Source: an uncultured Flavobacteriaceae bacterium (GTDB taxonomy: Bacteria; Bacteroidota; Bacteroidia; Flavobacteriales; Flavobacteriaceae). From it: a stretch of 38,657 nucleotides of DNA. Each line of letters opens with the position of its first letter. Position 1 is the first letter of the stretch. The stretch is taken from the NCBI GenBank assembly GCA_947500385.1, contig CANMSA010000031.1, positions 1 through 38,657 on the forward strand. The letters are read 5' to 3'. The translations under genes and the position numbers were made by a program. The notes under the pieces were generated by a model that saw only the letters and a program-made list of their open reading frames with translations, ran no database searches and was not told the origin of the DNA. This document shows positions 25,196 to 34,991 of this stretch, in pieces.

Positions 25196-26449
25196 ATGAA
25201 AGATTATCATATCTCAAAACACAGTTCGTTCTACACCATTGGCCTTAGTTACAAAAAGGCCGATGCGGAAACTCGGGGAAAGTTCAGTTTAGACGAGGCT
25301 GCCATGAACCTGTTATTGCAACAGGCAAAGGAAAAAGATATTGATGGTCTTTTGGTTACTTCTACCTGTAATCGTACCGAATTACATGGTTTTGCCCAAC
25401 ACCCCTTTCAATTGATCAAATTACTTTGTGATAATACACGAGGCTCCGTAGAAGAATTTCAGGCGGTGGCTTACGTGTACAAGAACAAGGATGCGATTGG
25501 TCATCTTTTTCGCGTGGGTACGGGTCTTGATAGTCAAATTTTGGGTGATTTTGAAATCATCAGTCAGTTAAAACAGAGTTTCAATCGATCTAAGAAACAT
25601 CAAATTGCAAACCCTTTTATTGAGCGTTTGACCAATTCCGTCATACAGGCCAGCAAGCGTATTAAAAACGAGACCGAAATTTCTTCCGGTGCAACGTCGG
25701 TAGCTTTTGCTTCGGTGCAGTATATCCTAAAGACCGTTCCCGATATCTCCGAAAAGAACATCCTTCTTTTTGGAACCGGGAAAATAGGTCGAAACACCTG
25801 TGAGAATCTCATAAAGCATACGAAAAATAGCCATATCACCTTAATAAATAGAACCAAGGACCGGGCAGAAAAGATTGGGGGGAAATTCAATTTGGTGGTC
25901 AAGGATTACGGGGACTTACAAACCGAGATTCGAAAATCGGATGTGCTGATCGTCGCAACGGGGGCACAATCCCCTACCATTAGCAAGGAGTTGATACATG
26001 CAAAGAAACCCTTGTTGATTTTAGATCTTTCCATTCCCAAAAATGTCTCTGATGGGGTAGGAGCATTGGAGAATGTGACCCTGGTGCATTTGGATCTTCT
26101 TTCCAAAATGACCGATGCGACCCTCGAACGAAGAAAACAATATATACCCAAGGCAGAAGAGATCATAGCGCTGGTACAGGATGATTTTATACAATGGCTC
26201 GAAACGCGTAAGTTCGCCCCGGTGATCAAAGCGTTGAAACAGAAATTGAAAACGATGAAGGAAGAGGAGATGGACTATCAATCCAAAAAAATGGCCGATT
26301 TTGATTCGGAACAAGCCGATGTAATCTCGAATCGGATCATCCAGAAAATCACCAAACAATTTGCCAATCACCTAAAGGGAGACAATGTGGATGCCGACAG
26401 CAGTTTGGCTTTGATCCAAAAAGTCTTTCAACTTGAAGTAGATGCCTAA
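25196..26449 (+). CDS. hemA: Glutamyl-tRNA reductase
   Basis: Reduces glutamyl-tRNA(Glu) to glutamate-1-semialdehyde with NADPH, the first committed step of C5-route tetrapyrrole synthesis. The 417-residue product shows the catalytic cysteine motif LLVTSTCNRTELHGF (near residue 60), the DSQILGDFEIISQLKQSF motif, the NADPH-binding GTGKIGRNTCENL and the dimerisation helix region ending KQFANHLKGDN. Length is normal. It opens the plus-strand run hemA - hemC/D - hemE. Its stop TAA overlaps an ATG (TAATG at 26447-26451) that starts a reading frame of only 32 codons, which I do not call a gene. The AraC-type gene is divergent upstream. Confidence 0.97.
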   Translation: MKDYHISKHSSFYTIGLSYKKADAETRGKFSLDEAAMNLLLQQAKEKDIDGLLVTSTCNRTELHGFAQHPFQLIKLLCDNTRGSVEEFQAVAYVYKNKDAIGHLFRVGTGLDSQILGDFEIISQLKQSFNRSKKHQIANPFIERLTNSVIQASKRIKNETEISSGATSVAFASVQYILKTVPDISEKNILLFGTGKIGRNTCENLIKHTKNSHITLINRTKDRAEKIGGKFNLVVKDYGDLQTEIRKSDVLIVATGAQSPTISKELIHAKKPLLILDLSIPKNVSDGVGALENVTLVHLDLLSKMTDATLERRKQYIPKAEEIIALVQDDFIQWLETRKFAPVIKALKQKLKTMKEEEMDYQSKKMADFDSEQADVISNRIIQKITKQFANHLKGDNVDADSSLALIQKVFQLEVDA

Positions 26450-26567
26450 TGAAATTGTTTGTATCGCTTGGGCCACTGACCAAAGACAATGCTCCTTCAC
26501 AACATCAAAGCCCGGCACGACTGCGAAATTCCCTATGTACGCCTTAAGAACACCATACAGATAAGCC

Positions 26568-28172
26568 ATGAGCAACGTAATTCGAATCGGTACCCGTGAT
26601 AGCCAATTGGCGCTTTGGCAGGCAAATACCGTAAAAGCACAATTGGAAGCACAAGGATACCAAACGGAATTGGTGCCGGTAAAATCTACCGGGGATTTGG
26701 TACTCGATAAGCCACTCTATGAGCTCGGTATTACCGGGATTTTCACCAAAACCTTGGACGTAGCCATGCTAAAGGGCGAAATAGATATCGCCGTTCATAG
26801 CATGAAAGACGTACCCACCGCCTTGCCAAAAGGAATTGTACAAGCCGCCGTTTTAGAAAGGGCCAATGCCTTGGATATCCTAGCGTATAAGGATAACGAA
26901 GAGTTCCTAGGGCAAAAGGAGGCTGTTATTGCGACCGGAAGTCTTCGAAGAAAAGCACAATGGTTGAATCGGTACCCTACCCATACGGTCGTCGACCTGC
27001 GGGGGAATATCAACAGCAGATATGAAAAGCTGGGCAAAAATGATTGGAACGGGGCTATTTTTGCCGCGGCCGGTCTGGACCGCATTGCATTAGAACCAGA
27101 AAATACCATTGGGCTTACGTGGATGCTTCCGGCCCCGGCCCAAGGTGCGATCATGGTAGTGGCCCTAGAAAACAACGCAGCTGTATTGGAAGCATGTAAA
27201 GGCCTCAACCATGAAGCAACTGAAATATGCGTTTCCCTTGAACGGGAATTTCTACGAATTTTAGAAGGGGGCTGTACGGCACCGATAGGAGCGTTTGCGC
27301 GCATTAACCATGAAGAGCAGGTAACGCTTAAAGGTGTATTGCTTACCGTAGATGGCACAAAAAAAATAGAAGCGGAATACAAGGCGCCTTTAGGGAAACA
27401 TCAAAAATTAGGCAGTCTGTGTGCCGAACATATATTGAATAGGGGCGGAAAACGCTTAATGAACGAACTACAAGGTTCCCATACCGATGCGCATATTTTC
27501 GCCACTAAAAAATTGACCGACGATCAATTGCAACGGTTTCAAAACGGCATCAAGGTGCAGTCGGAAGACTTTATTAAAATTAGTCCCACACGGCTGTCCC
27601 CGGCCGTTTTAAAAGCAGCACGGCAAAATGTTGTGATTACGAGTCAGAATGCCGTGGAAGCGCTATTGACCAATGCGACAGCCGATGAACTGAAGTTCAA
27701 AAATATTTTTTGTGTCGGGCGAAAGACCAAGCGATTGATCGAACAGCGCATCGGAAAAGTAACGCATAGCGAAAAGAACGCCCAAAAGCTCGCCAACTAC
27801 TTGGTAGAGTATATGGAAGGACTCGAAGTCACGTATTTCTGTAGTACTATGCGATTAGACGATCTTCCCTCGATTTTATCGGAGAACAATATAACGGTGC
27901 ACGAGATAGAGGCTTACAAGACCAAATATGCACCGGTAAAGGTGAATGATAGTGTTCGTGGAGTGCTCTTTTTTAGCCCCTCTGGCATAGAGAGCTATCT
28001 GAAGGAAAATACTGCCGATAAGATCGCCTACTGCATCGGTGAGACGACTGCCACGGTCGCAAGAGTTCATTTTTCAACGGTAAAAGTGGCGAAGATACCC
28101 ACGGTAGATAGCGTGATAGATTTGGTCAACGAGAACGCCAAGGAGTGGGCGTTGGCAACTAAAAAGGGATAA
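26568..28172 (+). CDS. hemC/hemD: Fused porphobilinogen deaminase / uroporphyrinogen-III synthase
   Basis: A 534-residue two-enzyme fusion. Residues 1-300 are hydroxymethylbilane synthase (HemC): [46 protein letters not shown] and the dipyrromethane cofactor cysteine Cys236 in [16 protein letters not shown]. Residues about 305-534 are uroporphyrinogen-III synthase (HemD): [60 protein letters not shown] and [13 protein letters not shown]. It joins four porphobilinogens into hydroxymethylbilane and closes it to uroporphyrinogen III in one polypeptide, which would limit loss of the unstable linear intermediate. The 118-base gap after hemA and 28 bases to hemE suggest one transcript. Confidence 0.95.
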   Translation: MSNVIRIGTRDSQLALWQANTVKAQLEAQGYQTELVPVKSTGDLVLDKPLYELGITGIFTKTLDVAMLKGEIDIAVHSMKDVPTALPKGIVQAAVLERANALDILAYKDNEEFLGQKEAVIATGSLRRKAQWLNRYPTHTVVDLRGNINSRYEKLGKNDWNGAIFAAAGLDRIALEPENTIGLTWMLPAPAQGAIMVVALENNAAVLEACKGLNHEATEICVSLEREFLRILEGGCTAPIGAFARINHEEQVTLKGVLLTVDGTKKIEAEYKAPLGKHQKLGSLCAEHILNRGGKRLMNELQGSHTDAHIFATKKLTDDQLQRFQNGIKVQSEDFIKISPTRLSPAVLKAARQNVVITSQNAVEALLTNATADELKFKNIFCVGRKTKRLIEQRIGKVTHSEKNAQKLANYLVEYMEGLEVTYFCSTMRLDDLPSILSENNITVHEIEAYKTKYAPVKVNDSVRGVLFFSPSGIESYLKENTADKIAYCIGETTATVARVHFSTVKVAKIPTVDSVIDLVNENAKEWALATKKG

Positions 28173-28200
28173 ACAACTAGAAGCAGTACAAGCGCGAATT

Positions 28201-29229
28201 ATGAGCATAAAGAACGATTTATTTTTAAGGGCTTTGAAAGGAGAAACAGTCGACCGTCCCCCGGTTTGGATGATGCGGCAAGCAGGGCGATATCTGCCCG
28301 AGTTTATGGAGATTCGCAAGAAGTACGATTTCTTTACCCGTTGCCAGACCCCGGAGTTGGCCTCGGAAATTACCGTGCAGCCCATTCGAAGGTTCGGGAT
28401 GGATGCCGCGATCTTGTTTTCCGATATTTTGGTCATCCCACAGGCCATGAATATCGAGGTGCAAATGAAACCCAACTTTGGCCCCTATCTGCCGAATCCC
28501 ATACGTTCGCAAAAAGAACTGGATTCGGTAATCGTACCAGATGTGGACGACACCTTGCACTATGTGATGCAAGCCATTAAGGCCACCAAAGAAAAACTAA
28601 ACGATGAAGTTCCCTTGATCGGTTTTGCCGGTTCTCCTTGGACGATTCTTTGCTACTGTGTACAGGGCGAAGGCAGTAAAACATTTGACAAGGCCAAGGC
28701 ACTCTGTTTTACACAGCCGGCGGTAGCACATGCGTTACTGCAGCGAATTACCGATACGACCATCGCCTATTTAAAGGCGAAAGTACGGGCGGGCGTCAAT
28801 GCGGTTCAGGTATTCGATTCTTGGGGCGGCATGCTTTCACCGACCGATTACCACACCTTTTCCTGGCAGTACATTCAACAGATCATCGATGCCTTAAAAG
28901 ATGAAATTCCTGTAATTGTTTTTGGAAAAGGCTGTTGGTTTGCCCTGGGAGACATGGCCAAATCAGGTGCGTCTGCCTTGGGGGTAGACTGGACTTGTTC
29001 TGCTCGGAATGCACGTTACCTGACAGGAGGAAACATCACCCTTCAAGGAAATTTTGATCCATCGCGATTACTTTCTCCCCCTTCCGAAATCAAGAAAATG
29101 GTGACGGAGATGATCCATGCCTTTGGAAAAGATCAATACGTAGTAAATCTTGGTCACGGAATTTTACCGAATATCCCGGTTGAAAATGCCAAAGCCTTTA
29201 TAGATGCCGTAAAGGAATATGGTCAGTAG
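28201..29229 (+). CDS. hemE: Uroporphyrinogen decarboxylase
   Basis: Converts uroporphyrinogen III to coproporphyrinogen III by removing four acetate carboxyl groups. The 342-residue product begins with the hallmark [17 protein letters not shown] and has [41 protein letters not shown] and the closing [24 protein letters not shown]. Length fits the family exactly. It directly uses the product of the fused HemC/D gene 28 bases upstream and is part of the same operon. Later genes for coproporphyrinogen oxidase are not in the window. Confidence 0.98.
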   Translation: MSIKNDLFLRALKGETVDRPPVWMMRQAGRYLPEFMEIRKKYDFFTRCQTPELASEITVQPIRRFGMDAAILFSDILVIPQAMNIEVQMKPNFGPYLPNPIRSQKELDSVIVPDVDDTLHYVMQAIKATKEKLNDEVPLIGFAGSPWTILCYCVQGEGSKTFDKAKALCFTQPAVAHALLQRITDTTIAYLKAKVRAGVNAVQVFDSWGGMLSPTDYHTFSWQYIQQIIDALKDEIPVIVFGKGCWFALGDMAKSGASALGVDWTCSARNARYLTGGNITLQGNFDPSRLLSPPSEIKKMVTEMIHAFGKDQYVVNLGHGILPNIPVENAKAFIDAVKEYGQ

Positions 29230-29275
29230 ATATTCTATTCCATTTGATAGGGACAATCGTGGTCAACAATAGCGA

Positions 29276-29815
29276 ATGATCGAAACGGAATACGTTCACC
29301 TAAATACACTTCTACCGGAAGACGCAATTGAACTGCATCGGTTGATGAACAATAATACGATTCGTTTTCAACGCTTTTTTCCGATGACCTTGGCTCAGAA
29401 CACCAGCGTACGGGCCTCCAAAGAATACATTCAACGGAAAAAAATGGAAAACGAAGCCAAGAAAGAATTCACTTGGGCGATTCGGGATGCGAAAACGAGC
29501 ACCCTAATGGGCCTGCTAATACTAAAAGATATCGATTGGGATGCCAAGGTAGGGGAAATAGCGTACGCTTTGGGTGGCGCTTTCGAAGGAAAGGGGTTTA
29601 CGACAGAAACCGTGAAGGGGTTTTCTTCTATTGCTTTTAATACCTTGGGCTTGAAAACACTGCGTATCATCACCCATTCTTCCAATATTGGAAGCGTAGG
29701 TGTTGCGGAGAAATGCGGATTCGTCTGGAAACAACTTTTGATGGCCGAACATACGCCACCGGGAGAAAATCCGTTAGATATGGAGTTGTATGAAAAAAAT
29801 GTCTCAAAACGTTAA
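29276..29815 (+). CDS. GNAT family N-acetyltransferase (RimJ/RimL-like)
   Basis: The 179-residue protein fits the Acetyltransf_3 group: IETEYVHLNTLLPEDAIELHRLMNNNTIRFQRFFP at the start, the beta-strand EFTWAIRDAKTSTLMGLLILKDIDWDAKVGEIAYALGGAFEGKGFTTETVKGF (acetyl-CoA pocket with GKG in place of the usual Q/RxxGxG/A pattern) and THSSNIGSVGVAEKCGFVWKQ near the end. It would acetylate a small amine or a protein N terminus. It follows hemE by 46 bases and overlaps the next gene by 26 bases, so it is likely in the haem transcript without an obvious functional tie. Confidence 0.9.
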   Translation: MIETEYVHLNTLLPEDAIELHRLMNNNTIRFQRFFPMTLAQNTSVRASKEYIQRKKMENEAKKEFTWAIRDAKTSTLMGLLILKDIDWDAKVGEIAYALGGAFEGKGFTTETVKGFSSIAFNTLGLKTLRIITHSSNIGSVGVAEKCGFVWKQLLMAEHTPPGENPLDMELYEKNVSKR

Positions 29816-30431
29816 GGTACCCATTCTAGAGCGCTACGACCGGCAGTTTGAATATGCCGGTATTCTCATGAACTTGGTAATCGCTTACCAGTTTTATGCC
29901 ATATGGACCGCTCCCACCACCAATGAGGCTTCCAAGATATTTACCTTGGGAACCTTAATGGCTTTTGAGTTCATATTAGTACACTCAGGTGTTTTTATGG
30001 CAGTAATGCCTAAAAAAATCAGCCTTTTTGTGCTTTTCCCTATCTACGGACTTTTTGCCTTGTGCTTTAACTACTTTATTACGGATAATACCATCTTGTT
30101 CGTTTACTTGGCGGTCATCTTTAACCGGATGCGTTTCGCCTTCTCCGATGTAAGCAAAGCAATTAAACAAAGGGCCATTTTTACATCGGTCTTTGCAGCG
30201 GCAGGCTATTTTTTCCTGATCATGGCGGTAGTATTCCTTTCAAACCATATACCGGAATTGGGACTGACCCCTGATTTTCTGCAACTTGCCGGTTATGATG
30301 AGGTCAAGGGAGATTCGGGTGGGGTTTTTATAGATACGCCGCATATCGCCATCTGTTTTGGGATGCTCTATTATGGTATGCTTGCCATAATCGAAGCCTT
30401 GCTACTTCGGTCCACCGAGCGCATGGGGTAA
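29790..30431 (+). CDS. Integral membrane protein of unknown function
   Basis: The 213-residue product has about five membrane helices (roughly 24-42, 52-73, 77-98, 99-115 and 130-153, with a last one near 187-206). A loop after the fourth or fifth helix has LTPDFLQLAGYDEVKGDSGGVFIDTPH. It is not recognised as a known transporter or enzyme. The gene overlaps the end of the acetyltransferase gene by 26 bases in another frame, which implies translational coupling; a second ATG nine bases later (29799) could also start it. Co-transcription with hemE suggests an envelope-located helper of haem metabolism, but that is only context. Confidence 0.82.
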   Translation: MKKMSQNVKVPILERYDRQFEYAGILMNLVIAYQFYAIWTAPTTNEASKIFTLGTLMAFEFILVHSGVFMAVMPKKISLFVLFPIYGLFALCFNYFITDNTILFVYLAVIFNRMRFAFSDVSKAIKQRAIFTSVFAAAGYFFLIMAVVFLSNHIPELGLTPDFLQLAGYDEVKGDSGGVFIDTPHIAICFGMLYYGMLAIIEALLLRSTERMG

Positions 30432-30507
30432 CCATTCCTTTTTTTAGTTGTAATGAAGCAGCAGTAACAGCTGTGGGATATAGAATTATCGTGTTTTTCA
30501 ATGGTGG

Positions 30508-30540
30508 TTGGGTGGACAATTTATTTCGATTTATTTTTTG
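30508..30540 (+). promoter_or_regulatory. Candidate promoter of the M16 peptidase gene
   Basis: TTG at 30508-30510 and, after 21 bases, TATTTTTTG at 30532-30540 resemble the Bacteroidota -33/-7 pair, with one extra T in the -7 box. Transcription would start near 30546, leaving a 26-base leader. Confidence 0.45.
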
Positions 30541-30571
30541 TAATATTGAGAGATATCAAAAACACTGAACA

Positions 30572-33298
30572 ATGAAACTCAAATTCGTACTATGCGCGAC
30601 GGCCATCTTGGTTTTCGCGGGAACCCTCAGTAGTCAAATGACCAAAACCGCTTCGGTCGAAGGAATAACGGAATATCAAATGAAGAATGGTCTTAAAGTG
30701 CTGCTCTTTCCTGATAACTCTTCGCAAACCATCACCGTGAATATTACCTATTTAGTAGGTTCCCGCCATGAAGGCTATGGAGAAAAAGGAATGGCTCATT
30801 TGTTGGAGCATCTGGTCTTCAAGGGTACACCCAACCATCCTGATATTCCCAAAGAACTGAGTAGTCACGGTGCACGGCCCAACGGAACCACCTATTACGA
30901 CCGTACCAACTACTTTGAAACCTTTAACGCTACCGATGAAAATTTGGATTGGGCCTTGGACTTAGAGGCGGATCGCATGGTAAATTCCTACATCGCCAAA
31001 AAGGATTTGGATTCGGAGTTTACCGTAGTACGCAATGAATTTGAAAGTGGGGAAAATAGACCCACAAGTGTGTTGATGCAGAAGGTAATCGATGCGGCAT
31101 ACCTATGGCATAACTATGGAAATTCGACCATCGGAAATAAGTCGGATATCGAAAAGGTGCCGATTGAGAATTTAAAGGCTTTTTATAAGAAATTCTATCG
31201 TCCGGATAATGCCGTTTTGATGGTCACCGGGAAATTTGAAACCGAAAAAACCCTGAAGTTGATCGAGGAAAAGTTTGGAAAGATTGCCAAACCAAGTACG
31301 CCCATTCGAGCTTCTTATACCGAAGAGCCCGCCCAGGATGGCGAAAAAACGGTAAGTGTAAGCCGCACGGGCGACCTACAACTGGTAACGGCGCTGTATC
31401 ATACCCCCGCTGGATCGGCAGCCGATTATGCGGCCATGGCGGTCGTGGAAGACGTGCTCACCGATGAACCTTCCGGGAGGCTTTACAAAGCATTGGTAGA
31501 AACGCAGAAGGCATCTTCGTTGTGGTCGTATATCCCATTTACCAAAGAACCGGGTTTCCTTTATATGAATGTAGAAGTACCTTCCGATAAAGATGCCGAT
31601 GAGGTGCAATCTATTTTGAAGAAAACATTGGACGAACTGAAAAACAATCCGATTACCCAGGAAGAAGTAGATCGGGCAAAATCGAACTTGGCCAAACAAA
31701 CCGATCAGATTTTCCGAAACTCGTCGTTCCTAGGGCGCTATATGAGCGAGTTTATTGGGGCAGGGGACTGGAGGCTTGCCTTTATTTTCAGGGACCGTGT
31801 TGAAAATATGACCTTGGAGCAGGTTAATGCCGCAATGGTAAAATACCTCATACCTACCAATAGGACCATCGGCCGCTTCTTGCCCACCAAAACTCCGGAG
31901 CGGGTATCCATTCCCCATACCAGTGGCCTTGAAGAGCTTGTTACAGACTATAAGGGAAAAGAAGGTATGGGCACCGGGGAAGCCTTTGACGTGGCCTATG
32001 ATGCCATTCAACAACGATTAGATGGCGGAAAACTAAACAATGGTGTGAACTATGGGTTTATCAAGAAAGAGAATCGAGGTAAAACGGCCATTGTCAACTT
32101 TAGCGTGCGCAATGGGGATGAAAAAAGCCTTATGAACAAAGGGATGCTGCCCTCGTTTACGGCCAAAATGTTGAACAAAGGAACTACCAGCCGAAGTAGA
32201 CAGCAATTGGAAGATGAATTGAGCAAACTAAAGACTTCTATACGAATCAGTGCTCGAAATGGGAACGTTTACACCAATATCAGCTCTACCGAGGAAAACC
32301 TCATGCCTGCGATGGTCTTGATGGCCGATATGTTGAAAAACCCGCTATTCGATCCAGCGGAATTGGAAAAGTTAAAGACGGAAGAATTGGCTTCTTTGGA
32401 GCGCAATAAGACCGAACCTCAATTTATCGCCTCAAAACGCTTGAGCGAAATCAATAATAATCGACCCAAGGGACACCCGTTGTATGCCATGAGTGTTGAA
32501 GAGCAGGAAGAAGCGATCAAAGGGGTTACAGTAGAGGCCATTAAGGCCTTTTATGAGGAATTTTATGGTTTGGGCAAGTCTATTATGATCGGGATAGGCA
32601 ATATAGATGCCGATGCTATAAAAACCTTTGTTGACAAAGAGTTTGCCGACTATAACGGAAAACATACGTATGCCAAAATTGATAATCCCCATGCACCCAA
32701 TAAGGCGGTGAATGAGAATGTAATCACCCCTGATAAGAAAAATGCCATGACTTTTGGCGGACTCGGGATCAAGTTAAGCCAGTATCATAAGGATTATCCG
32801 GCGATGAATATCGCGGGAACTATTTTGGGCGGTGGTTTTCTCAATTCTAGAATTGCCGATAGACTGCGGCAAAAAGATGGGGTTAGTTACGGTGCGGGAG
32901 CTGGCTTTCAAGGCGATGGCGATCAGGTAGATCAAAATTCGCAAATGTTCTTGTATGCCATTTATGCCCCGGAAAACTATGACAAAGTGCAGCTTGGATT
33001 TAAGGAAGAGATTGCGCGGTTCATCAAGGATGGTATTACCGAAGAGGAACTCAAAAATGCCGTTAATGGGTGGATCCAAGCCCAGAATGTTTCCCGTGCA
33101 AAGGATAACGAGCTCTCAAGCCTTGTGAACAACAATATTTTTTACGGTCGCGACATGCAGTTCCACAAAGAAATGGAAGCCAAAGTAGCGAAGCTTACAG
33201 TTGCCGACGTAAATGCGGCCATTAAGAAATATGTACAACCTTATGAGAAATGGACAGTTGTAAATGCGGGGGATTTTAAGAAAACAGAATCTAAATAA
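30572..33298 (+). CDS. M16 family zinc metallopeptidase (pitrilysin-like), exported
   Basis: The 908-residue product has a signal peptide (KLKFVLCATAILVFAGTLSS) and two tandem M16 halves. The N-terminal half has the inverted zinc motif HLLEH (His76, Glu79, His80) and, 76 residues on, the third ligand Glu156 in TVVRNEFESGE: the active half. The C-terminal half (from about 460) lacks HxxEH but keeps the closing pattern GGGFLNSRIADRLRQKDGVSYGAGAGF, as expected for the substrate-binding half. It would cut peptides in the periplasm. The RidA-type lipoprotein gene follows after 7 bases, so both share a transcript. Confidence 0.95.
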   Translation: MKLKFVLCATAILVFAGTLSSQMTKTASVEGITEYQMKNGLKVLLFPDNSSQTITVNITYLVGSRHEGYGEKGMAHLLEHLVFKGTPNHPDIPKELSSHGARPNGTTYYDRTNYFETFNATDENLDWALDLEADRMVNSYIAKKDLDSEFTVVRNEFESGENRPTSVLMQKVIDAAYLWHNYGNSTIGNKSDIEKVPIENLKAFYKKFYRPDNAVLMVTGKFETEKTLKLIEEKFGKIAKPSTPIRASYTEEPAQDGEKTVSVSRTGDLQLVTALYHTPAGSAADYAAMAVVEDVLTDEPSGRLYKALVETQKASSLWSYIPFTKEPGFLYMNVEVPSDKDADEVQSILKKTLDELKNNPITQEEVDRAKSNLAKQTDQIFRNSSFLGRYMSEFIGAGDWRLAFIFRDRVENMTLEQVNAAMVKYLIPTNRTIGRFLPTKTPERVSIPHTSGLEELVTDYKGKEGMGTGEAFDVAYDAIQQRLDGGKLNNGVNYGFIKKENRGKTAIVNFSVRNGDEKSLMNKGMLPSFTAKMLNKGTTSRSRQQLEDELSKLKTSIRISARNGNVYTNISSTEENLMPAMVLMADMLKNPLFDPAELEKLKTEELASLERNKTEPQFIASKRLSEINNNRPKGHPLYAMSVEEQEEAIKGVTVEAIKAFYEEFYGLGKSIMIGIGNIDADAIKTFVDKEFADYNGKHTYAKIDNPHAPNKAVNENVITPDKKNAMTFGGLGIKLSQYHKDYPAMNIAGTILGGGFLNSRIADRLRQKDGVSYGAGAGFQGDGDQVDQNSQMFLYAIYAPENYDKVQLGFKEEIARFIKDGITEEELKNAVNGWIQAQNVSRAKDNELSSLVNNNIFYGRDMQFHKEMEAKVAKLTVADVNAAIKKYVQPYEKWTVVNAGDFKKTESK

Positions 33299-33305
33299 GC
33301 TTCCA

Positions 33306-33878
33306 ATGCGAATTTTTTTGAGTTTGCTTGTGGTGCTAGGGATGTCTTGTAAAGAGATGCCCAAGACCGAGGAGCCAATAACCGATACGGTGGAAATTGC
33401 TACGCCTGCTTCTGACTATGATCCGGAGGCGAATTTGGAAGCCTTGGGCATTGTACTAAAAGAGCCCTCCACACCCGTAGCCAATTATGTGCATGCCGTT
33501 CGCACGGGCAAGTTGTTGTTCCTGGCAGGGAAAGGTCCTAAAAAAGCCGATGGCAAGAACATTGTTGGCAAGCTAGGAAAAGACCTTTCTGTACCGCAGG
33601 GGTATGAGGCGGCGCGAACAGCGGCGATCAATCAATTGGCAGTGCTACGGGCCGAACTGGGAAATCTTAATAAAGTAAAGAGAATCGTAAAGGTAAAGGG
33701 CATGGTGAACGCTGTGCCCGACTTTACCGACCACTCCAAGGTAATCAATGGCTACTCGGATTTAATGGTCGCAATTTTTGGGGAGAATGGCAAGCATGCC
33801 AGGGCGGCCGTTGGTATGGGCTCCTTACCGGGAAATATGGCCGTGGAGGTAGAAATGATCGTAGAAGTCTACGACTAA
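33306..33878 (+). CDS. RidA/YjgF family protein with lipoprotein-like signal
   Basis: The product of 190 residues begins MRIFLSLLVVLGMSCKEM, a lipoprotein-like signal with Cys15 (the lipobox GMSC is imperfect), followed by an acidic linker and a RidA/YjgF domain from about residue 45: LEALGIVLKEP, YVHAVRTGKLLFLAGKGPK, AARTAAINQLAVLRAELGNLNKVKRIVKVKGMV, HARAAVGMGSLPGNMAVEVEMIVEVYD. The Arg in HARAAVG and Glu in VEVEMI match the RidA reactive-enamine site. RidA proteins are normally cytoplasmic deaminases of enamine intermediates, so export would be unusual. An alternative start at 33264 overlaps the M16 gene and would add 14 basic residues, but the ATG at 33306 gives the better signal. Its stop abuts the PfkB stop with no bases between. 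Confidence 0.88.
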   Translation: MRIFLSLLVVLGMSCKEMPKTEEPITDTVEIATPASDYDPEANLEALGIVLKEPSTPVANYVHAVRTGKLLFLAGKGPKKADGKNIVGKLGKDLSVPQGYEAARTAAINQLAVLRAELGNLNKVKRIVKVKGMVNAVPDFTDHSKVINGYSDLMVAIFGENGKHARAAVGMGSLPGNMAVEVEMIVEVYD

Positions 33879-34862
33879 TTATAGGCTACCATAGGTATCA
33901 AGAATAAGCTGATCGGTTTCTTTCCTTGATTTAAAGACCTCGAAGGTGCGTCCCTGAGTACGCAGGGCACCTAGTGCGTTGGCATATTTGGTCGCTTTGA
34001 TATAGTCCGTGGCATCTGTAAGCAGACCATACCCCAAACCGCCGGCGAAGGAATCACCACAACCCGTGGTATCCACAACATGGTCTACCTTTATCGAAGG
34101 CACCACTTCTTTATGAATGCCTTGCCCATTTTTAAAAAATACAGCCCCCCCGTTTGAATCCAAGGTTACGATCAATGATTTTATTCCATGATCTAACATG
34201 TGGCCTGCCAAAGCGGGCAAATGGGACGTATCTTCCTCATCGAAATGGCCTAAATTTTCCAAGCGGTACTCTTTTTCGAACCAACAACACTTCGATTCTT
34301 CCAAGTTCATCTTTAGTACATCTATATAGGGAAGCCATTGATCGCGATCGATCCAAAACTTGGTCAATCGTTCCCCGGAGGTAGTACACGTATTGGTAGG
34401 GCCATGGGCATCGAAAATAATGATCGCGTTACTGTTCGCCTTAATATATTTGAGTGTTTCCAACGGAATTTCAAAATCGGTAATAGGCACACAAACAAAC
34501 ACATCACAATCAAGAAGGTCCGCCACATCCTCGGGTAAAATAGGGTTCATAAAACCGGTTTGCTTTTCAAGTCGGTTGTTCTGATCTACAAATTTTAAGC
34601 TTATGATGTCCCCCTGATCCGCATGGGACGTAACATGGGACGTATCAATATTCTTATAGGTCGCCAATATTTCCTTGACAGCTTGCTCGTCTTTTTTCCT
34701 TACATGGGAAACCGGGTATACGGTTCCATCCGTTTCCAATAATTTGGCGAGGCCGATAGCCGTATGGGTGGCACAGCCATATTTTTCGATTACCTCGCCC
34801 CTATGGGTGGTAATATGGTCCCTTGGAATGGGTCCTAGGACCCCAACCTTGTAATTTGACAT
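33879..34862 (-). CDS. PfkB family carbohydrate kinase
   Basis: The 327-residue cytoplasmic protein has a ribokinase-fold end with the PfkB signature VDTTGCGDSFAGGLGYGLL (catalytic Asp in GCGDSF near residue 273) and a compatible middle section (KSLIVTLDSNGGAVFFKNGQGIHKEV). The N terminus (NYKVGVLGPIPRDHITTHRGEVIEKYGCATHTAIGLAKLL) follows the purine/sugar kinase pattern, including the GG-lid-like region. Substrate could be a ribose-type sugar or nucleoside; not determinable. It converges with the RidA gene with no intervening base and is divergent from the hydrolase gene at 34992. Confidence 0.93.
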   Translation of the reverse strand: MSNYKVGVLGPIPRDHITTHRGEVIEKYGCATHTAIGLAKLLETDGTVYPVSHVRKKDEQAVKEILATYKNIDTSHVTSHADQGDIISLKFVDQNNRLEKQTGFMNPILPEDVADLLDCDVFVCVPITDFEIPLETLKYIKANSNAIIIFDAHGPTNTCTTSGERLTKFWIDRDQWLPYIDVLKMNLEESKCCWFEKEYRLENLGHFDEEDTSHLPALAGHMLDHGIKSLIVTLDSNGGAVFFKNGQGIHKEVVPSIKVDHVVDTTGCGDSFAGGLGYGLLTDATDYIKATKYANALGALRTQGRTFEVFKSRKETDQLILDTYGSL

Positions 34863-34991
34863 GTTCTCGATTTTATGGGTGGTGTAGTGGCTGCCTGAAA
34901 ATACAAAAAATTAGGGTTGGACCCACACGAATTGCATAAATTAGCATCGGACCCTAAAATGGGAGGAATAGATGTACCATAAATTTTCATC

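Noticed and set aside
26449-26547. A 32-codon frame starting at an ATG that overlaps the hemA stop (TAATG)
   Set aside because: The overlap looks like translational coupling, but the peptide is short, without domain or signal, and the gap composition is not clearly coding.
26795-27382. Minus-strand frame of 195 codons within hemC
   Set aside because: Shadow of the conserved HemC coding sequence; its protein is Ser/Arg-rich without domain.
34911-34957. Inverted repeat TTAGGGT/ACCCTAA between the pfkB and hydrolase genes
   Set aside because: Arms are short and 33 bases apart; too weak to call an operator.
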